This document shows, piece by piece, positions 5,050 through 9,091 of a stretch of 9,091 nucleotides of DNA. This stretch comes from an uncultured Collinsella sp. GTDB taxonomy: Bacteria; Actinomycetota; Coriobacteriia; Coriobacteriales; Coriobacteriaceae. Where the stretch lies: contig CAUBTS010000082.1 of assembly GCA_958438955.1 (NCBI GenBank), forward strand, positions 1-9,091. The letters are read 5' to 3'. Every line of letters starts with the position of its first letter. Positions within the stretch are counted from its first letter, which is position 1. The position numbers were made by a program, and so were the translations under genes. Below the pieces are notes generated by a model. It saw only the letters and a program-made list of their open reading frames with translations. It ran no database searches and was not told where the DNA came from.

Positions 5050-5091
5050 GCCTATGTAGTAAGCGGCATTTGACGGAGAAAGGCCATAACC

Positions 5092-5825
5092 GTGTCAGCT
5101 GAAAAGACGCCGCGTATCTCGGCTATCGATACGACGAACTTTGCGCGCCAGATTGTGCTGGACTTTGAGTTTGCGCCGGTGCCAAAGCAGCGCCAGCGCC
5201 GTGGACTGCGCAATGAGATTATCGAGGTCGGCGCCGTCAAGCTCGATAACCGCGGCAACGTTATAGGCGAGTTCTCGCAGTTTGTGCAGACAGAATTTAC
5301 CGAAGGCGTTGCGTTTCCCGTCCGCGAGCTCACGGGGATATCGGCCGTGGACACCGCGATGGCCGACCCGCTCTATGCGGTGATCAAAAGGCTCAGCGAT
5401 TGGATCGGTCGCTACTCCGCCCAGGTGGTCGTTGGAGCGGGGCGGATCGTCGACAGCTTTTGACCGAGTGCCAGGCAAAACACATCGACCTTGCCGCATT
5501 TCCTACGGACTGGGCCGACCTGCAGGCGTTTTACACCTCGATCATGGACGTGGGCAGCCACGGGTGCGTCTCTTTGAGTGACGCGGCGACGTGGTTTGGT
5601 ATCGAGTTCGACGAGTCGACGGGCCACGCCCACAGCGCCCTAGCCGATGCGCGCGTGACCGCCAAGCTGCTCAAGCAGATGATGGATGGGGACTACCGCG
5701 TGAGTCCGCACGCCCAGGAAGTCCGCCAGCGTTGGGGGATGGGCGAGCGACCCCAGACGCGCCTTTCCAGCAAGTGCCCCGAGCTGAGAGACCTGCTGCT
5801 GAGGCTGAAGGCGGAGGGGAGGTAG
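5092..5825 (+). pseudogene. DEDDh 3'-5' exonuclease gene, broken by a one-base deletion
   Basis: The product belongs to the DEDDh exonuclease superfamily (DNA polymerase III epsilon-like/KapD-like), which removes nucleotides from 3' ends of DNA or RNA using two metal ions. Exo I is IVLDFEF (residues 21-27, D24 and E26), followed by NEIIEVGAVKLD. After the break, the Exo II Asp is probably the one in SGADRRQLLTE, and Exo III is HSALADA with its His and Asp. The first frame (GTG at 5092, after AAAGG) leaves the family sequence after VVV at 5433 and stops at 5461-5463. The matching C-terminal half is in another frame to 5825. Adding one T after 5433 would restore VVVWSGADRRQLL, so a single-base deletion explains the break. 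No slippery site suggests programmed frameshifting. The N-terminal part alone lacks Exo II and Exo III and should be inactive. Confidence 0.8.
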
Positions 5826-6050
5826 GCGGGGCAGACAATATTGTCGTTTCGCCTGTGAAGAAGGAACCAATTAACTACAAAGTGTGGATGGCTTCTAGTG
5901 AAGACTTAAACACCAGACTAAGAAAAGGTTATCGAGCCATTGGGACTGCAGCATTCGCCCATCGCAAGACGTTACTCGTTCAAATTGGGACGCTCCACAT
6001 CCTATGAAATGGTTAATGCGGAGCGTCCCTAGAACTCTGTCTTCTGTTAC
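5826..6050. other. Convergent intergenic spacer
   Basis: This spacer separates the exonuclease remnant from hsdR. Its first part is less GC-rich than its flanks and contains a 12-bp perfect palindrome GACAATATTGTC (5834-5845). A 51-codon GTG frame (5855-6007) has no ribosome site or recognisable motif and runs into the terminator hairpin, so I do not call it. Confidence 0.5.
5987..6029 (-). terminator. Strong hairpin between converging genes
   Basis: GGGACGCTCC (5987-5996) and GGAGCGTCCC (6020-6029) form a perfect 10-bp stem with a 23-nt loop. It lies 22 bases beyond the hsdR stop codon. On the minus strand it is followed only by AATTTG, so the T tract is weak. It most likely ends the hsdR transcript or protects its 3' end, and may stop plus-strand readthrough as well. 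Confidence 0.6.
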
Positions 6051-8963
6051 CTAATAGTAGAGTTCGATATACGAATACGCCTTATCAAAAAGAGCCTGGT
6101 CTTTGAGCTTATAGCGCATCCACAGAATGGCACGGAGCTGTTTTTTAACCTCTTTCACGCCAGCCGTGGTAGCTTGCCAGCCGTCGAAGCGAGTTATCTT
6201 AACGATCTCGTCAATGTCATTGACGATGTTCTCGACGATGATAGGCGTGTCGCCGTTCTTGATGCCGTTAAAGAGCTCAGTGAGAGCAGCCTTTCCCTTG
6301 TCCTCCTCTTCCTCGGGCACGACTTCCTTTTCGGCGGCTCGTGCTTCTTTGGCGAGGTCGATGAGCATCTTGAGGAACTCGACGCTGTTGATGAGACCTT
6401 GCTCGTGACGTTCCCTCAGGTCCTCCAGGCGCTCGCCGAGCTTCTGGAACTTGCCATTCTTATCGTGCCTGCGGATTCGGGCGACGAGATCTATCTCCAG
6501 CTTACGCGTGATCTTCTCGGTATTGCTCTTGTCGTTGATGAAGTGCTCGATCATGTCCTCGTCGAGCTCAAGGATGTCGTCATCGTCTCGGACTCTCTCG
6601 ACGGTGATGTTCTCGTGCACGAGCTCGATTGTCTTGGGCCCGAGCGCTGCCCAGATGAGCTTCCCGCGATTGTCTACCGGTCTCACGGAATCGTAGACCT
6701 GCGAGAGCCAGATGAAATCGGGCTTGTAGGGATTGAGACATGCGTCGGGCGAAAGGGCTTCCCACGCTCTGTTCAAGACCGAGAAGTCGGCCCCAAACTG
6801 GTCTTTCACCTTTGTCGTTGGCAGGCATTGTTGAGCTTCGAGAAGGGACTCCCAATCCGCGCTGCGGCGGTCTCTGACCGTTGAGAAGTACTCAAGACAG
6901 CAATGCATAAGCCCGGGTAGCTCGGCCTTTACCTCGTCGATGTTGGTTATAACCTTCTGCACCTCGGCCTCGTCGAAGTGCAGAGACTTGGCGACGTTGT
7001 CGAAGAGGCCGATATAGTCGACAATGAGACCGAATGTCTTCTTGTCGTTGTAGACGCGGTTGGTTCGACAGATTGCCTGCAACAGCGTGTGGTCGCGCAA
7101 GGGCTTGTCAAGGTACTGAGTTTGCAGGATGGGCGCATCGAACCCCGTGAGCAGCTTTGCAGTGACGATGAGAATCTTGAGTGGATCGTCCGGGTCGCGG
7201 AAACGGTCAAGGAGCTTTTCTTCGGCATCGCGATCGCGACGATATGCCTTGTACCGGTCCTCCTTGTCGTTGTTCGTGTCCATGACGATGGTGACTGCAT
7301 CAGCGCCCAAGAGCTTGTCGAGCTCCTCCTTATACAGCAGGCAGCACTCTCGGTCGTAGCAGACTACCTGCGCCTTGAAGCCGTCGGGCTCAACCTTCGA
7401 TTTGAAGTGTTTGGCAATGTGTTCACACACCTTGTGAATGCGGTCGGGGGCCTTCATGACGGCTTCGATCTTGACGCGCCTGGTGAGTTCCGCCTTGTCC
7501 TCTTTGCTGAGGTCTCGGGTCATTTCGTCAAAGGCGGCGTTCACGACCTCTTGGTTGACGTGGAGCTCGACGGGAACGGTTTCAAAATGGAGCGGCAATG
7601 TGGCGTGGTCGCGGATGGAGTCGGCGAAGGAATAGCGGCTCATGTAGCCGGACTTGTCCTCTTTGGCACCGAAGGTGTGGAACGTGTTCTTGTCGGTTCG
7701 GTTGATGGGCGTGCCGGTCAAGCCGAAGAAGAAGGCGTTTGGCAAGGCGAGTCGCATCTTCTCGCCGAGGTCGCCCTCTTGGGTGCGGTGCGCCTCGTCG
7801 ACCATGAGGATGATGTTCTCGCGCTCGTTGAGCGTCCCCGCAACCTCGCCGAATTTGAAGATGGTGGTGATGAGGACCTTTCTCATGTCCTGCTTGAAGA
7901 AGGACTCAAGCTCCTCCTTGCTGCCGGCGCTTGCGAGGTTGGGGATATCGGATGCGTTGAAGGTCCCTGTGATCTGGGTCTCGAGGTCGATTCGGTCATC
8001 CACGATGACGACGGTCGGGTTCTTGAGTTCGGGGACCATGCGCAGCTTCTGGGCGGCGAATACCATGAGCAGTGACTTTCCTGAGCCCTGGAAATGCCAA
8101 ATGAGGCCACACTTCGGGTATCCTGCGCGGACGCGGTCCACGATGAGGTTCGCGCCCTCGAACTGTTGGTAGCGACAGATCAGCTTGATGCGTCGATGCT
8201 TCTTGTCGGTGGCGAAGAGCGTGAAGAACTGGAAGATGTCCATGACGTTCGAGGGGGTGAGCATGGATGCCATGCTTCTCTTGACGTCGGCAAGTGTGCC
8301 CTCGCTCTTCTTGTCGCCCTCATGCCAGGGTCCCCACATCTCGGGAGGCATGTTCACCGACCCGTAGCGATAGCATTTTCCTTCGCTGGCGAAGTTGATG
8401 GCGCTACAGACGAACATCTGCGGGATGCTCTTCTCATATTTAGCGATGTCGCCAGCGCCGTCGAGCCAGGTTATCGAATCGCGCACCGGCGTCTTGAGCT
8501 CGCCGATGACGAGCGGAAATCCATTGACAAGAAGGACGAGGTCGAGGCGCTTGCCGCCCTGTTCCTGGGGGTAGACCCACTGGTTGGTGACGATGTACTC
8601 GTTTTTGTCAAGATCGCCGTCCGCCGCCGTGCCAAAGAAGCGGATGGGGACCATGCGGCCGTCTTTGCCGTAGGGGAATGAGTTCTCCTCGATGACGAGC
8701 TTTTTGAACCGCTCGTTGGTGGAGACCAGGTTCTGCGGACTTGTGGACTGAATGAGGGCCCTGAGTCGGTAGATGATCTCGTCGGCGCGATCGGGGTCTT
8801 CTGCAATCTCCGGGTTAAGCCTGATGAGGGCGTCCTTGACCATGGGCTCGACCATGACGTCGGCATGGCGGCGCGGGAGGTCTTCGGCAGCCACGTATCT
8901 CCAGCCAAGGCTGGCAAGCGCCTCGACGCTCATTTGCTCGATGGTGTTGTCCTCGTTAAACAT
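6051..8963 (-). CDS. hsdR: Type I restriction endonuclease, R subunit (HsdR)
   Basis: This 970-residue protein is the motor and nuclease subunit of a type I restriction-modification complex. It translocates and cleaves unmodified foreign DNA together with HsdM and HsdS in the cytoplasm. The N-terminal RecB-like nuclease domain shows RLDLVLLVNG (139-148, D141) and GELK (154-157, E155, K157). The superfamily 2 helicase core follows: Walker A QGSGKS (292-297), VVIVDDRIDL (318-327), the DEAH box VDEAH (388-392), GLTGTP (414-419), LLTGFDAP (604-611) and QAICRTNR (629-636). A charged, helical C-terminal region from about 800 to 970 would contact the methylase. The length is typical and no break is seen. 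The ATG at 8963 overlaps the hsdS stop by 8 bases and lacks a close ribosome site (CAGGAG about 13 bases upstream), so translational coupling to hsdS is likely. Confidence 0.95.
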   Translation of the reverse strand: MFNEDNTIEQMSVEALASLGWRYVAAEDLPRRHADVMVEPMVKDALIRLNPEIAEDPDRADEIIYRLRALIQSTSPQNLVSTNERFKKLVIEENSFPYGKDGRMVPIRFFGTAADGDLDKNEYIVTNQWVYPQEQGGKRLDLVLLVNGFPLVIGELKTPVRDSITWLDGAGDIAKYEKSIPQMFVCSAINFASEGKCYRYGSVNMPPEMWGPWHEGDKKSEGTLADVKRSMASMLTPSNVMDIFQFFTLFATDKKHRRIKLICRYQQFEGANLIVDRVRAGYPKCGLIWHFQGSGKSLLMVFAAQKLRMVPELKNPTVVIVDDRIDLETQITGTFNASDIPNLASAGSKEELESFFKQDMRKVLITTIFKFGEVAGTLNERENIILMVDEAHRTQEGDLGEKMRLALPNAFFFGLTGTPINRTDKNTFHTFGAKEDKSGYMSRYSFADSIRDHATLPLHFETVPVELHVNQEVVNAAFDEMTRDLSKEDKAELTRRVKIEAVMKAPDRIHKVCEHIAKHFKSKVEPDGFKAQVVCYDRECCLLYKEELDKLLGADAVTIVMDTNNDKEDRYKAYRRDRDAEEKLLDRFRDPDDPLKILIVTAKLLTGFDAPILQTQYLDKPLRDHTLLQAICRTNRVYNDKKTFGLIVDYIGLFDNVAKSLHFDEAEVQKVITNIDEVKAELPGLMHCCLEYFSTVRDRRSADWESLLEAQQCLPTTKVKDQFGADFSVLNRAWEALSPDACLNPYKPDFIWLSQVYDSVRPVDNRGKLIWAALGPKTIELVHENITVERVRDDDDILELDEDMIEHFINDKSNTEKITRKLEIDLVARIRRHDKNGKFQKLGERLEDLRERHEQGLINSVEFLKMLIDLAKEARAAEKEVVPEEEEDKGKAALTELFNGIKNGDTPIIVENIVNDIDEIVKITRFDGWQATTAGVKEVKKQLRAILWMRYKLKDQALFDKAYSYIELYY

Positions 8964-9091
8964 TTCCGAGCCCTAACTCCTGGTTCAAGATTTTCTTCGT
9001 CGTGGCGTTTAGCTCATCGAGGGCCTTTTGTACGGCAAATTTCGATTTGTCGATCGAAGTGGCGAAGTCAGCGAATTCTCTCTGGAGGGAA
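8956..9091 (-). CDS. hsdS: Type I restriction specificity subunit HsdS, C-terminal end (partial)
   Basis: Only the last 44 codons are in the window; the gene enters from beyond 9091. The frame reads SLQREFADFATSIDKSKFAV and then QKALDELNATTKKILNQE, ending at a TAA (8958-8956). QREFADF followed by DKSKFAVQK is characteristic of the conserved C-terminal helical region of HsdS, the DNA-sequence-recognition subunit. The target recognition domains are outside the window. The stop overlaps the hsdR start in the order hsdS-hsdR, so hsdM is expected further upstream on the minus strand. Confidence 0.85.
   Translation of the reverse strand, partial: SLQREFADFATSIDKSKFAVQKALDELNATTKKILNQELGLGNV

Noticed and set aside
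5431..5463. Programmed frameshift in the exonuclease gene
   Set aside because: There is no slippery heptamer, no adjacent stimulatory structure that I can see, and no known frameshifting in this family; a simple base loss explains it.
5855..6007. 51-codon GTG frame after the exonuclease remnant
   Set aside because: It has no ribosome site or motif, and its end lies within the hairpin at 5987-6029.
6174..8681. Long plus-strand open frames opposite hsdR
   Set aside because: The minus-strand frame has all HsdR motifs in order. The opposite frames are the usual shadow of a GC-rich gene and show no domains.

Overview
This 9.1 kb bacterial chromosomal window has fairly high GC and GGAGG-type ribosome sites. 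Its gene content and style (SIMPL-domain protein, DEDDh exonuclease, DUF234 and DUF4143 ATPases, hairpin-rich spacers) suggest a gut actinobacterium of the class Coriobacteriia, perhaps Collinsella. That assignment is an impression from the proteins, not a search result. The window looks like an accessory or defence-type region with many repeats and several broken genes.

Layout: 1-252 has no supportable gene, only an 11-bp tandem repeat and a possible terminator. 253-486 is an array of four 48-nt hairpins at an exact 62-nt period. 542-593 is a near-perfect 23-bp-arm palindrome directly before an AAA+ ATPase/nuclease-like gene of the DUF234 family (611-2002). 2052-2160 holds five 23-bp iteron-like repeats before a second AAA+ ATPase, of the DUF4143 family (2189-3484). 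Both ATPases end in a PD-(D/E)XK-like domain, and each has its own unusual repeat in front.

3514-5825 is a zone of duplication and decay. It holds two copies, about 1.08 kb apart, of a module that looks like a type I toxin-antitoxin locus. The downstream copy is intact: a 41-codon membrane-peptide gene on the minus strand (4708-4833) with a strong but sequestered Shine-Dalgarno. Against it runs a short plus-strand RNA with its own promoter (4611-4639) and terminator (4695-4731). The upstream copy (3514-3730) has lost its start codon and its terminator but keeps the plus-strand promoter. Between and after the copies lie a SIMPL-domain gene with an in-frame stop, a 47-nt relic of a DUF234-ATPase 3' end, and a DEDDh exonuclease gene broken by a one-base deletion.

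6051-9091, on the minus strand, carries the end of a type I restriction-modification operon: the 3' end of hsdS, overlapping an apparently complete hsdR. It converges on the decayed exonuclease across a strong hairpin. The most interesting candidate is the small-peptide/antisense-RNA pair with its decayed duplicate. The hairpin array, palindrome and iterons are the next most unusual elements. All functions are inferred from sequence only.
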